A stretch of DNA of 64,000 nucleotides from Candidatus Ferrigenium altingense (GTDB taxonomy: Bacteria > Pseudomonadota > Gammaproteobacteria > Burkholderiales > Gallionellaceae): positions 461,737 to 525,736 of the forward strand of contig JAHRYS010000001.1 in NCBI GenBank assembly GCA_020621985.1. Direction: 5' to 3'. This document shows positions 34,501-43,507 of the stretch, piece by piece. A model generated the notes under the pieces. The model ran no database searches, had not been told where the DNA came from, and was given only the letters and a program-made list of their open reading frames with translations. The translations under genes were made by a program, and so were the position numbers. How positions within the stretch are numbered: position 1 is the first letter of the stretch; every line of letters starts with the position of its first letter.

Positions 34501-35250
34501 AATGATTTGCGCCGCGCCATAGAACAGCGGCAATTGCATCTGTATTACCAGGTGCAAGTGGATGACGATAACCGTCCGCTGGGGGCGGAGGCGTTGCTGC
34601 GCTGGATCCACCCGCAGCGCGGTATGGTCATGCCGGATCAGTTTATCCCGATCGCCGAAGAGAGCGCGCTGATCATCGAAATCGATGATTGGGTGCTGGA
34701 AACAGCCTGCCGGCAACTCGCCTCGTGGGGCGGCAATGCGCGAACGCGCGATTTGCTGCTGACCATCAATATCAGCACCAAGCAGTTCGCCCTGCCGGAT
34801 TTTGTGAATAAGGTGGCCAGCATGTTGCGCAAGCACCAGGTCAACCCTGCGCGCCTGAAACTGGAGCTGACCGAGCGCATGGTGCTGGACGACTTGGCCG
34901 GAACGGTGAAAAAAATGCATGCGCTTAAAGTGCTCGGCGTCAGTTTGTCGATGGACGATTTTGGCACCCGCTATTCGTCACTGTCCTACCTGAAACAGCT
35001 TCCAATCGATCAACTCAAGATAGACAAGGGCTTTGTGCAGGCTATTACCAAAGGCAGCGATGACGCGCTGCTGGTGCAGAACATCATCGATCTGGTGAAC
35101 AACTTCAACTTGAGCGTGATTGCAGAAGGGGTGGAAACCGAGGCGCAATTGGCTTCGCTCAAACAGCGCGACTGCATCACCTACCAAGGTTTCCTGTTCG
35201 GTAAAGCCGTGCCGGTTGAGGAGTTCGAGAAGCTGCTGGGAGGGCTTTAG
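31540..35250 (+). CDS. Membrane sensor GGDEF/EAL protein (nitrate/nitrite-sensor-like, HAMP, PAS)
   Basis: 1236 residues. An N-terminal transmembrane helix, a large periplasmic all-helical region with a nitrate/nitrite-sensing (NIT)-like look, a second helix near residue 340, HAMP, three PAS domains, then GGDEF (885-889) and EAL (Glu1017). Diguanylate cyclase and c-di-GMP phosphodiesterase signatures both appear intact. The inhibitory RxxD I-site lies 5 residues before GGDEF. In the EAL domain the usual DDFGTGYSS reads DDFGTRYSS. The last 700 residues are closely paralogous to the protein encoded at 36.6 kb. Net activity cannot be read from sequence. Confidence 0.9.
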   Translation: MVMTDNSGSSKKLMQAFFSPAVALMNRLDVTRKFVLLGLMSLVAIAVVVYSLFVSLDRVIISSQRELKGLELIKSFPRTVRVLQQHRGLSAGIFGGNVTLRDGRASTEKEVAKALNEMWGKPFAGIALSEDLQHIMADWERLREEGLNWTAAENFAAHTRLISRIQLFEGMVADEYALTLDPELSTFYLIDTIINKLPHALEHLGQLRAYGTGILAGKQATAQQKTELNILIVELDDALGMLRTNLDKTGRHNPALQGLISTASGDITDSAQRVTSLVTSDILTGHFATLHNDFFGMSTVAIDKSYAQLYKTLLPTAETLIKERTARAENTLRASIGIAVLLFLAVAYFSIGICRAIIANIRSLARSARAFAGGDLNERVNLGAHDELGQVGDSFNEMADGFSALLKVSRENEARLHDLSMHLEERVKERTIELESAQQLTESLLRRNQALMMTSMDGIHVMDMQGNILAANDAFCRMLGYTQKEVAGLNVADWDAQWPIEELRAKFRELIGKSAMFETLYRRKDGTLINAEISASGVELEGQNFIYASCRDITGRKNEEEALKRHKLVIDTAIDGFWITDMMGNLQEANEAYAKMSGYTVDELANMHISQLEAKEQSPEEVRAHIAKIIAQGYDRFETRHRRKDGHEIDIEVSVTCMAESQQLFVFCHDITKRKKTEEALRVAATAFETHEAIMITDADANIIRVNQAFTDITGYSPEEVLGKNPRMMNSERQDKAFYAEMWQQLIHTGTWSGEIWDKRKNGEIFPKWMTVTAVKNEHQQTVQYVAIFSDITARKRVEEEIRNLAFYDALTQLPNRRLFIDRFRAALPASARHHNYGAVLFIDMDKFKVLNDTLGHDYGDLLLVEVAVRIKSCVREMDTVARFGGDEFVVLIEEIGDDRDEASRKAGLVGEKIREALARPYRLKEREHHSSPSIGINLYRGNEETVDTLLKHADLAMYQAKSSGRNAVRFFDTVMQHNVAAHAELVNDLRRAIEQRQLHLYYQVQVDDDNRPLGAEALLRWIHPQRGMVMPDQFIPIAEESALIIEIDDWVLETACRQLASWGGNARTRDLLLTINISTKQFALPDFVNKVASMLRKHQVNPARLKLELTERMVLDDLAGTVKKMHALKVLGVSLSMDDFGTRYSSLSYLKQLPIDQLKIDKGFVQAITKGSDDALLVQNIIDLVNNFNLSVIAEGVETEAQLASLKQRDCITYQGFLFGKAVPVEEFEKLLGGL

Positions 35251-35317
35251 GGGCGCGGCGTGCCCCTGCGCCATGCTAATATGAGCCGAGCGCATTTGAT
35301 GCGCGTGAAGGTCGTTT

Positions 35318-36565
35318 ATGCAAAACCTGCTTCGCGGTAAATTCAACTTATTGGTTGCTATCCTGGTGGCCGCGGTTTTGCTGGCCGGTGTATTGCTGTA
35401 CAGCCAATATGGCCGTGCCAAACCCGGTATAAAAATCGGTGTGCTGCACTCGCTCAGCGGCACGATGGCGCCGAGCGAGGTGCCGCTGGTGGATGCGGTG
35501 CGGCTGGCGGTCGAAGAAGCCAACCAGTCGGGCGGATTGAACGGCCAGACCATCGAGATGATCGTTGCCGACTGCCGCTCCGATGCCGCATATTGCGCGC
35601 AGCAGGCGGAGAAGCTCATCACTCAGGACGGCGTTCAGGCGTTGTTTGGCTGCTGGACATCGGATTGCCGCAAGGCGGTCAAAGCCGTCGTCGAAAAATA
35701 TCATCATCTGCTGTTCTATCCGCTGCAATACGAAGGGCTGGAGCAATCGCCCGACATCTTTTATACCGGCGCGGCACCCAACCAGCAAATCATTCCGATG
35801 GCGTTCTGGGCTTTGCAAAATCACGGCAAACGCTATTACCTGATCGGTTCGGATTACATTTTTCCGCGCACCGCCAACCGCACGGTCAAGGACGTGCTGC
35901 TTGCGCAAGGCGGGCAGTTGCTTGGCGAGCGGTATTTGCCGCTGGGTGCGAGCGATATAGCGGCGGTGGTGCAGGAAATTGCCGCACAGCGTCCCGATTT
36001 TGTGGTCAACACGCTCAATGGTGACAGCAATCTGCATTTTTTTCGCGCGCTGCGCGCAGCAGGCATCGATGCCAAAAAAATCCCGGTGTTTTCCACCAGC
36101 ATCGCCGAAGTGGAATTGGCGGCGATCGGGGCCGATCTGGTGGCGGGGCATTACGCCGCATGGAATTATTTCCAGAGCGTGGACAGCGACGAAAACAAGG
36201 CGTTCATCGCGCGCTTCAGGCAGCGCTTCGGCAAGGAGCGCGTGCTGGATGATCCGATGGAGGCGGCCTACATCGGGGTGAAGCTGTGGGCGGACAGCGT
36301 GCGCAACGCCGGCACGGCGGATCTGACGCCGGTAAAAAACATTTTTGCGCAGCAAAGCATGGCGGCGCCGCAGGGTATCGTGGCGGTGGACTTCAATACC
36401 GGACACCTGTGGAAAACCGTGCGTATCGGCAGGGCGCGCGCTGACGGGCAATTCGACATTGTCTGGCAATCCGATACCGCAGTGCATCCGGCGCCGTTTC
36501 CGTTCTATCGCAGCCGCCCGGAATGGCTTGCCGAGCAACACGCTTTGGCGGGAGCGGCGCGATGA
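35318..36565 (+). CDS. Periplasmic amide/urea-type ligand-binding protein
   Basis: 415 residues with an N-terminal signal anchor (LLVAILVAAVLLAGVLLYSQYG) and a type-1 periplasmic binding fold of the UrtA/FmdD/AmiC group (IKIGVLHSLSGTMAPSEVPLVDAV; ALFGCWTSDCRKAV; LLFYPLQYEGLEQSP; YYLIGSDYIFPRT). In transport systems such proteins feed an ABC permease, but none is encoded here. Instead the stop overlaps the ATG of a sensor GGDEF/EAL protein (ATGA), so it most likely delivers a ligand signal to that sensor. Confidence 0.88.
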   Translation: MQNLLRGKFNLLVAILVAAVLLAGVLLYSQYGRAKPGIKIGVLHSLSGTMAPSEVPLVDAVRLAVEEANQSGGLNGQTIEMIVADCRSDAAYCAQQAEKLITQDGVQALFGCWTSDCRKAVKAVVEKYHHLLFYPLQYEGLEQSPDIFYTGAAPNQQIIPMAFWALQNHGKRYYLIGSDYIFPRTANRTVKDVLLAQGGQLLGERYLPLGASDIAAVVQEIAAQRPDFVVNTLNGDSNLHFFRALRAAGIDAKKIPVFSTSIAEVELAAIGADLVAGHYAAWNYFQSVDSDENKAFIARFRQRFGKERVLDDPMEAAYIGVKLWADSVRNAGTADLTPVKNIFAQQSMAAPQGIVAVDFNTGHLWKTVRIGRARADGQFDIVWQSDTAVHPAPFPFYRSRPEWLAEQHALAGAAR

Positions 36566-39500
36566 ACCGTGACATGAAAAATCACTCGCTCACCCATCAC
36601 CTGGCGCTCTGGTTTATCGTGGTTGCGCTGCTGCCGCTGCTGTTATTCGGTTACCTGAGCCTGCGGCAAAACGAAGCCGCGTTGCGCATTGAAATGCAGG
36701 CGCGAATGTCGCGCTTGGCGGACAAGAAGGCGATGGAGATCAAGGTCTATCTGGCCGAGCGTGCCCAGGATGTGCAGATGCTCGCGCGCGGCCTTCTGGC
36801 GGAGCAGGCCATGGACGCCCTGTCGCGCGCCTATTTGCAACACCGCCCCGGCTCAGCCGGATACCAGAGGGCGGACCGGCAATTCCGCAGCCGTTTTTCC
36901 GCCTATATTGACGAGAGCGCATTGTTTTACGATGTGTTCCTGATTACGCCGCAGGGCGAAATCATCTATACCGACAAGCACGAGCCGGACTTCGCCACCA
37001 ACCTGCTCGACGGCCCGTACCGCGACTCGCAACTGGCTAGGGCATTCCGCGAATCCAGCCTGACCTTCGAAAGCAGCTTTTCCAGCTTCGGAAGCTACTC
37101 GCCTACCGGTGCGCCCGCCGCATTTGTTGCCGCGCCGATCATTCGTAACGGCGTATTCCACGGCGTGGTCGCTTTTCAGCTCAGCACCGAAAATATCTAC
37201 CGGGTAGCGATGGAAAACAGCGGGCTGGGCACGACCGGGGAAACCCTGCTCGCCAGGTTGACGGATTCCGGGGAAGCCGAGTTTGCCGCGCCGCTCAGGC
37301 ATGATCCGCATGCAGCCATGCAGCGCAAAATGGAGATAAAAACGTCACCCGTCCCGATACGCAATGCCTTGCTTGGCCGGCACGGCGGCGGGATAGAAAC
37401 CGATTACAGCGGGCGGCAAGTGGTCGCCGCTTGGCGCTACCTGCCGGAATTGCGCTGGGGGATGGTGGTCAAGATGGATGCCGACGAGGCTTTCGCACCG
37501 ATTTATCGCCAGCGAAAAACCCTGCTGGAGATCTTGCTGGGATTGATTTTGCTGGCCGGAGTTGCCGCATTTTATTTCGGCCGGCGGCTGGTATGGCCGC
37601 TCAAGGATTTCGCGCAAACCGCCGATGAAATAGCCCAGGGCGATCTGGGCAAACGTGTCGCCGAGTCCGGCCCGGGTGAAATCGGCGCGTTGGGGCGCGC
37701 GTTTAACCACATGGCCGAAAACCTGCAATCGCTGTATCGCTCTCTGGAAGACCGCGTCGAGAAACGCACCCGTGAGTTGAATGTAAGCAATGAGCAATTG
37801 CAGGAAGAAATCATCGAGCGCGAGCATATCGAAAAGGCGCTACGGGACAGCCAGGAGCACATAAGGCACGCACTTTTGGAGTTGCAACATAACCAGGACT
37901 TGCTCAACGAAGCGCAGCGGCTGGGGCATTTGGGCAGCTGGGAGCTGGATATGGTGAGCGGCGAGCTGCGCTGGTCGGATGAAATCTACCGGATATTTGA
38001 GCTTGATCCGGCACAGTTCTCGCCATCCTATGAGAATTTCCTGAACGTGATTCATCCGGATGACCGTGACAAGGTGGATCAGGCTTACACGCGGTCGTTA
38101 CAAGATCGCCAGACCTACGACATCACGCATCGGCTGCTGCTTGCGGATGGCCGCATCAAGTGGGTGCGTGAACATTGCTCCAGTGATTTCGATGCGTCCG
38201 GCAAGCCGCTGCGTTCGGTAGGGGCGGTGCAGGATGTTACCGAGCAAAGGCTGGCGGAGGATCGTTTGCGCGTGGCAGCGGCAACCTTCGAGACGCATGA
38301 AGCGATCCTGATCACCGATGCATACTCGACCATCATCCGCGTTAACCGGGCATTCGAGGAGACGACCGGCTATAGCGCCGAAGAGGTACTGGGGAAGAAT
38401 CCGCGCATCCTCAGTTCGGGCCGCCAGGACAAGGCCTTTTATGCGGAGATGTGGCGGCAATTGCTGGCGACCGGTTCATGGACCGGCGAGATGTGGGACA
38501 GGCGCAAGAACGGGCAGATTTACCCGAAGTGGCTGACCATTACCGCCATAAAGGATGAGCAGGGCGAGACCACCGAGTATGTCGCCATTTTCAGCGACAT
38601 CACCGCGCGCAAACAGGCCGAGGAGGAAATTCGCAACCTGGCGTTTTATGACGCGCTGACCAAATTGCCCAACCGGCGCTTGCTGCTGGACCGTTTCCAT
38701 CTGGCGCTGTCGGTGTCGGCGCGCAGCCATCATTATGGCGCGGTGCTGTTTCTCGATATGGACAAGTTCAAGACGCTCAACGATACGCTGGGGCACCATT
38801 ACGGCGACCTGATGCTGATCGAGGTGGCGCAGCGTATCGAGTTATGCGTGCGTGAAGTGGATACCGTGGCGCGCTTGGGCGGCGACGAGTTCGTGGTGTT
38901 GATCGATGAGGTCGGCGCAAATGCAGAAGAGGCTTCGCAAAGAGTTGCGCTGATCGCCGAGAAGATACGCGCGGCACTGGCGCTGCCTTACCAGATCAAG
39001 GGGCATGAGTATCACAGTTCGCCGAGCATCGGCGTATGCCTGTACCGCGGCAACGAGGAATCGGTGGACACCTTGCTTAAACACGCCGATCTGGCAATGT
39101 ATCAGGCCAAGGATGCAGGGCGGAATGCGGTGCATTTTTTCGATCCCGCGATGCAGCACGCGGTGGAAATGCACGCCGCGCTGGAGGCGGATTTGCGCCG
39201 TGCCATACCCAATCTGGAACTGCGCCTGTATTACCAGATCCAGGTGGACAGCGAGCAGCGTCCGTTGGGCGCGGAGGCGCTGGTGCGCTGGATGCATCCG
39301 AACCGCGGCATGGTTTCCCCCGCACAATTCATTCCCGTCGCCGAGGAGAGCTCACTGATTCTGGATATCGGTCTGTGGGTGCTGAATACCGCCTGCCGGC
39401 AGCTTGCGCAGTGGGGCGGAAATGAACAAACGCGCAATTTGGAGCTTGCCATCAATGTCAGCGCGCAACAGTTCCGCTTGCATGGTTTTGTGGATGTGGT

Positions 39501-39945
39501 CGCGGCAGCGCTGCGTGCGCATCAGGTTGACCCGTCGCGCCTGAAGCTGGAATTGACGGAAAGTGTCGTGCTGAATGATGTTGCCGATGTTGTGGCAAAA
39601 ATGCACGCGTTGAAAGCGTTGGGCGTCAAATTGTCCCTGGACGATTTCGGCACCGGTTATTCGTCGCTGTCCTACCTGAAGCAACTGCCGCTCGACCAGA
39701 TCAAGATCGATCAGAGCTTCGTGCGCGATATTGCAACCGATCCGAACGATGCCGTGATGGTGAAAACCATCATCGACATGGCGCAAAATTTCCGCTTGAA
39801 CGTGATTGCCGAAGGGGTGGAGACCGGGGCGCAACTGGGCTTCCTCAAACAAAACGGCTGTATGGCGTATCAGGGCTATTTGTTCAGCAAACCGGTGCCG
39901 GTCGAGGAGTTTGAAGTGTTGCTCGGGAAATTGCAGGGTAATTGA
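36562..39945 (+). CDS. Membrane sensor GGDEF/EAL protein with dCache-type periplasmic domain
   Basis: Start ATG 36562 overlaps the preceding stop; the track start lies inside the upstream gene. 1127 residues: TM helix, Cache-like periplasmic region about 45-320, second TM helix (LLEILLGLILLAGVAAFYFG), HAMP, two PAS domains, GGDEF (773-777) and EAL (Glu905). RxxD I-site is present, and the EAL loop is canonical (DDFGTGYSS). Paired with the ligand-binding protein upstream, it probably converts a periplasmic amide- or urea-like signal to a c-di-GMP change. From the third PAS of the 31.5-kb protein onward the two are close paralogues. Confidence 0.9.
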   Translation: MNRDMKNHSLTHHLALWFIVVALLPLLLFGYLSLRQNEAALRIEMQARMSRLADKKAMEIKVYLAERAQDVQMLARGLLAEQAMDALSRAYLQHRPGSAGYQRADRQFRSRFSAYIDESALFYDVFLITPQGEIIYTDKHEPDFATNLLDGPYRDSQLARAFRESSLTFESSFSSFGSYSPTGAPAAFVAAPIIRNGVFHGVVAFQLSTENIYRVAMENSGLGTTGETLLARLTDSGEAEFAAPLRHDPHAAMQRKMEIKTSPVPIRNALLGRHGGGIETDYSGRQVVAAWRYLPELRWGMVVKMDADEAFAPIYRQRKTLLEILLGLILLAGVAAFYFGRRLVWPLKDFAQTADEIAQGDLGKRVAESGPGEIGALGRAFNHMAENLQSLYRSLEDRVEKRTRELNVSNEQLQEEIIEREHIEKALRDSQEHIRHALLELQHNQDLLNEAQRLGHLGSWELDMVSGELRWSDEIYRIFELDPAQFSPSYENFLNVIHPDDRDKVDQAYTRSLQDRQTYDITHRLLLADGRIKWVREHCSSDFDASGKPLRSVGAVQDVTEQRLAEDRLRVAAATFETHEAILITDAYSTIIRVNRAFEETTGYSAEEVLGKNPRILSSGRQDKAFYAEMWRQLLATGSWTGEMWDRRKNGQIYPKWLTITAIKDEQGETTEYVAIFSDITARKQAEEEIRNLAFYDALTKLPNRRLLLDRFHLALSVSARSHHYGAVLFLDMDKFKTLNDTLGHHYGDLMLIEVAQRIELCVREVDTVARLGGDEFVVLIDEVGANAEEASQRVALIAEKIRAALALPYQIKGHEYHSSPSIGVCLYRGNEESVDTLLKHADLAMYQAKDAGRNAVHFFDPAMQHAVEMHAALEADLRRAIPNLELRLYYQIQVDSEQRPLGAEALVRWMHPNRGMVSPAQFIPVAEESSLILDIGLWVLNTACRQLAQWGGNEQTRNLELAINVSAQQFRLHGFVDVVAAALRAHQVDPSRLKLELTESVVLNDVADVVAKMHALKALGVKLSLDDFGTGYSSLSYLKQLPLDQIKIDQSFVRDIATDPNDAVMVKTIIDMAQNFRLNVIAEGVETGAQLGFLKQNGCMAYQGYLFSKPVPVEEFEVLLGKLQGN

Positions 39946-39963
39946 ACCTGCCGGGGCAGGCTC

Positions 39964-41190
39964 TTACTTTTGTCCCCTGTCCTGGTCATGCCCATGGCGC
40001 TTGTACAGCGCGGCCATGATGCCTGACAGCAGCAGGCCGAACACCGTGATGATGAGGTAGATGCTGAGCTCCAGTTTTTGCATCACGGCATACAGCCCCA
40101 GCATCGCGAAGATGCTCAGGTTCTCGTTGAAGTTCTGCACCGCGATGGAGCGCCCCGCGCCCATCAGCAGGTGGCCGCGATGTTGCAGCAGTGCGTTCAT
40201 CGGCACGACGAAATAGCCGCCCATCGCGCCGATCGCAATCAGCAGCAAGATCGCCACTGTGCTGTTGGTTACCGGAATCATCATCAGCACGGCGATGCCC
40301 ATCGCGATGCCGACCGGCAGCACCTTCACCGAATGCTCCAGCTTGATGAATTTTGCCGCCAGCACCGAACCGATGGCGATGCCGATAGCCACCCAGGCGG
40401 TGAGCTTGGCGGCCTCGCCGATGTCGTAATGCAACGCGACGGCCGCCCAGGCCAGCACCAGCAGGCGCAGCGTGGCGCCCGCGCCCCAGAACAATGTGGT
40501 GACCGCCAGCGAAACCTGTCCGAGCGGGTCTTTCCACAGCAGCTTGAAGCAATGCCAAAAATCCTTGACCAGAAACACGGGGCTGCGGCTGAGCGGCTTG
40601 TGGTCGATGGCGACGCGCGGGATGTAAAGGTTGAAGATCGCGGCGGCAATGTAGATCAGCACGATGAAGGCGATGGCCAGTTCCGCGATACTGCCGACCA
40701 GCGGAAGATCCAGCATTTGCAGCAATGGCGCGACGACTTTTGGGCTGATGAGCATACCGCCCACCAGCGCGCCGAGCACGATGGCGGCAACGGTCAGCCC
40801 TTCCATCCAGCTATTCGCCTTGACCAGTTGGTCGGGCGGAAGATATTCGGTGAGGATGCCGTATTTGGCAGGGGAGTAGGCAGCGGCGCCCAGCCCGACC
40901 AGGCAGTAGGCGATCAGCGGATGGACGCCGACCAGCATCGCGACGCAGCCGGCCAGTTTGATGATGTTGCTGATGAACATCACGCGCCCCTTGGGCAGCG
41001 AATCGGCGAATGCGCCGACGAACGGCGCCAGCACGATGTACGAGACGATGAAGCTCTGCTGCAATACCGGCGTATGCCAGGCTGGCGAGCTCAGGTCGTT
41101 GAGCAGCGCAATCGCGGCAAACAGCAGGGCGTTGTCGGCGAGCGCGGATAAAAACTGCGCCGCGAGGATAATGTAGAAACCGGAATTCAT
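39964..41190 (-). CDS. lplT: Lysophospholipid transporter LplT
   Basis: MFS-type inner-membrane flippase moving lysophospholipids to the cytoplasmic leaflet for reacylation. 408 residues with about 12 hydrophobic segments; characteristic FLSALADNALLFAAIALL N-terminus and the block GYFVVPMNALLQHRGH. In enterobacteria the partner aas acyltransferase is adjacent; here it is not. Divergent from alr. Confidence 0.92.
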   Translation of the reverse strand: MNSGFYIILAAQFLSALADNALLFAAIALLNDLSSPAWHTPVLQQSFIVSYIVLAPFVGAFADSLPKGRVMFISNIIKLAGCVAMLVGVHPLIAYCLVGLGAAAYSPAKYGILTEYLPPDQLVKANSWMEGLTVAAIVLGALVGGMLISPKVVAPLLQMLDLPLVGSIAELAIAFIVLIYIAAAIFNLYIPRVAIDHKPLSRSPVFLVKDFWHCFKLLWKDPLGQVSLAVTTLFWGAGATLRLLVLAWAAVALHYDIGEAAKLTAWVAIGIAIGSVLAAKFIKLEHSVKVLPVGIAMGIAVLMMIPVTNSTVAILLLIAIGAMGGYFVVPMNALLQHRGHLLMGAGRSIAVQNFNENLSIFAMLGLYAVMQKLELSIYLIITVFGLLLSGIMAALYKRHGHDQDRGQK

Positions 41191-41286
41191 TCAACAGGGA
41201 TTGTTTTTGGCAGGCCGTTTTATATCACGAAAGCACAGCCCCTGCTATCATTCGCGCCTATTAAAATCCTTGCGATAAGTGAATTC

Positions 41287-42351
41287 GTGCCACGCCCCAT
41301 ACAAGCCCATATCAACCTGAGCGCGCTGGAGAACAACCTCCGGGTGGCGCGCCGTGCCGCGCCGTCCGCGCGCATCATGGCGGTGATCAAGGCGGACGGC
41401 TACGGGCACGGCTTGACCAGGGTGGCCGAAGCATTGTCGGCGGCGGACGGTTTTGCGCTGCTGGACATTCAGGATGCGGTGCATCTGCGCGAGGCGGGCT
41501 TCAATCAGGTGATCTTGCTGCTGGAGGGGGTTTTCAACGCCGAGGATATGGCCCTCATCGCGCAATACGACCTGGCCTGCGTGATTCACAGCGCGTGGCA
41601 GCTTGCCTTGCTGGATGCCTGTCCCGGCAAGGGTACGCTGGATGTCTGGCTCAAGGTCAACAGCGGCATGAACCGCCTGGGTTTCGCGCCGCAGCAGGCG
41701 GCGCACGCGCTGGAGCAACTGCGCCGCCATCGCGCCGTGCGCGGTATCACCCTGATGACGCATTTCGCCAATGCCGACGAGGCGCGCGGCATCGCCGGCC
41801 CGCTCGCCCTGTTCGACGACTTCGCCGCGCCGCATCGCATCGCGCGCTCGCTGGCGAATTCCGCCGCGCTGCTGCGTTATCCGGAAACGCATGGCGACTG
41901 GGTGCGCCCCGGCCTCATGCTGTACGGCGCGTCGCCCTTCGCTGAGGTCAGCGCGCAGCAACTCGGGCTGCAACCGGCGATGACCCTGAGCAGCCGCATC
42001 ATCGCAGTGCAGGAATTGCGTGCCGGCGACGAGGTTGGTTACGGCGCGCTGTTCCGCGCCGAACATGCGATGCGCATCGGCATCGTCGCCTGCGGTTACG
42101 CCGACGGTTACCCGCGCCATGCGCCGAACGGCACGCCGGCATTGGTGGACGGGCAAGCGACGCAAACCCTGGGGCGCGTCTCGATGGATATGCTGTATGT
42201 GGATTTGAGCAGGCTGCCGCAAGCCGGCGTCGGCAGTGCCGTCACGCTGTGGGGCGAGGGTCTGCCGATCGAGGAAGTGGCGCGTGCGGCCGGAACCGTC
42301 AGCTATGAATTGATGTGCGCGCTGACCGCGCGCGTCCCGGTTGTAGTTTGA
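41287..42351 (+). CDS. alr: Alanine racemase
   Basis: PLP enzyme making D-alanine for peptidoglycan. The PLP lysine lies in AVIKADGYGHG and the catalytic tyrosine in DEVGYGALFRAE; the ISMDML-type block appears as VSMDMLYVDL. 354 residues; GTG start (MPRPIQAHINLSALENNL). It stands alone between divergent lplT and the methylthioadenosine salvage cluster. Confidence 0.97.
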   Translation: MPRPIQAHINLSALENNLRVARRAAPSARIMAVIKADGYGHGLTRVAEALSAADGFALLDIQDAVHLREAGFNQVILLLEGVFNAEDMALIAQYDLACVIHSAWQLALLDACPGKGTLDVWLKVNSGMNRLGFAPQQAAHALEQLRRHRAVRGITLMTHFANADEARGIAGPLALFDDFAAPHRIARSLANSAALLRYPETHGDWVRPGLMLYGASPFAEVSAQQLGLQPAMTLSSRIIAVQELRAGDEVGYGALFRAEHAMRIGIVACGYADGYPRHAPNGTPALVDGQATQTLGRVSMDMLYVDLSRLPQAGVGSAVTLWGEGLPIEEVARAAGTVSYELMCALTARVPVVV

Positions 42352-42370
42352 ATCAACCAAAACCATAGCC

Positions 42371-42488
42371 GTCCGCAGATTACGCAGATTGACGCAGATT
42401 AAACAATAGGCCAGACATATTGATATTCACCAAACAGGTGATCGAGGATTCTTGGATGTTTCATTGATAATCTGCGTAATCTGCGGAC
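42371..42488. repeat. Dispersed AGATTACGCAGATT palindrome, copy 2 (alr-mtnP gap)
   Basis: Left arm GTCCGCAGATTACGCAGATT, right arm AATCTGCGTAATCTGCGGAC, with about 70 bases between. It fills most of the 170-base gap upstream of mtnP. Confidence 0.9.
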
Positions 42489-42522
42489 AGATGTTTTTTC
42501 TAGGATTAAAGAGGTAATAAAT

Positions 42523-43389
42523 ATGTTGGGCATTATCGGCGGCAGCGGCGTTTACAACATCGAGGGATTGGAGAACACCCGCTGGGTGAAGGCGGAATCT
42601 TCATTCGGCGAAGCGTCGGACGAGATCATGGTCGGCGAGCTGGCGGGACAACCCATCGCCTTCCTGCCGCGCCACGGGCGCGGGCATCGCATCCCGCCTT
42701 CCGAGATCAACTTCCGTGCCAACATCGACGCGCTCAAGCGCCTCGGCGTGACGGACATCATTTCGGTGAGCGCGGTGGGATCGCTGCGCGAACATCTCAC
42801 GCCGGGCATGTTTGTCATCGTCGATCAATTCATCGACCGCACCTTCGCGCGGGAAAAAAGCTTCTTCGGCAGCGGGCTGGTCGCGCATGTATCGATGGCG
42901 CATCCGGTGTGCAGCCGCCTGGGCGGGCACCTGCACGCGGCGGCGCAGCAGATGGATATCCCGGTGGTGCGCGGCGGCACCTATCTGGTGATGGAAGGCT
43001 CGCAGTTTTCCAGCCTTGCGGAATCGGAGCTGTACCGCCTGTGGGGCTGCGATGTGATCGGCATGACCAACATGCCGGAAGCCAAGCTCGCGCGCGAAGC
43101 CGAGATATGCTACGCCACCGTCGCGATGGTGACCGACTACGACTGCTGGCATCCCAATCACGACAACGTGACGGTACAGGCGATCGTCAAGGTGCTGCTG
43201 GAAAATGCCGACAGGGCGCGCGCGCTGGTCAAGGGCGTCGCGCCGCGCGTGCTGGGCGATGAAGAAGGCGGCGCGTGCGGCTGCCGCAGCGCATTGCAAC
43301 ACGCCATCCTGACTGCGCCGGAAGCGCGCGACCCGGCGATGCTGGAAAAATTGTCCGCCATCGCCGGGCGGATGCTGAAAACAACCTGA
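42523..43389 (+). CDS. mtnP: S-methyl-5'-thioadenosine phosphorylase
   Basis: Phosphorolysis of methylthioadenosine (and possibly 5'-deoxyadenosine) to adenine and the 1-phosphosugar. The N-terminal phosphate motif GIIGGSGVYNIEGL and the block RGGTYLVMEGSQFSS are diagnostic, as is MTNMPEAKLAREAEICYA. 288 residues. The neighbours apt (adenine salvage) and mtnA (sugar-phosphate isomerisation) handle both products, so the substrate assignment is strong. Confidence 0.95.
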   Translation: MLGIIGGSGVYNIEGLENTRWVKAESSFGEASDEIMVGELAGQPIAFLPRHGRGHRIPPSEINFRANIDALKRLGVTDIISVSAVGSLREHLTPGMFVIVDQFIDRTFAREKSFFGSGLVAHVSMAHPVCSRLGGHLHAAAQQMDIPVVRGGTYLVMEGSQFSSLAESELYRLWGCDVIGMTNMPEAKLAREAEICYATVAMVTDYDCWHPNHDNVTVQAIVKVLLENADRARALVKGVAPRVLGDEEGGACGCRSALQHAILTAPEARDPAMLEKLSAIAGRMLKTT

Positions 43390-43397
43390 AACCCGCA

Positions 43398-43470
43398 TCC
43401 GCAGATTACGCAGATTCACGCAGATTTAATTTAGAGGTTTTAATCTGTTTAATCTGCGTAATCTGCGGAC
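43398..43470. repeat. Dispersed AGATTACGCAGATT palindrome, copy 3 (mtnP-apt gap)
   Basis: Left arm TCCGCAGATTACGCAGATT, right arm AATCTGCGTAATCTGCGGA, separated by about 34 bases. Its right arm ends about 37 bases before the apt start. Confidence 0.9.
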
Positions 43471-43507
43471 AAAAATGTTTTTTATAAATCGACACAAGGA
43501 ATTCACC

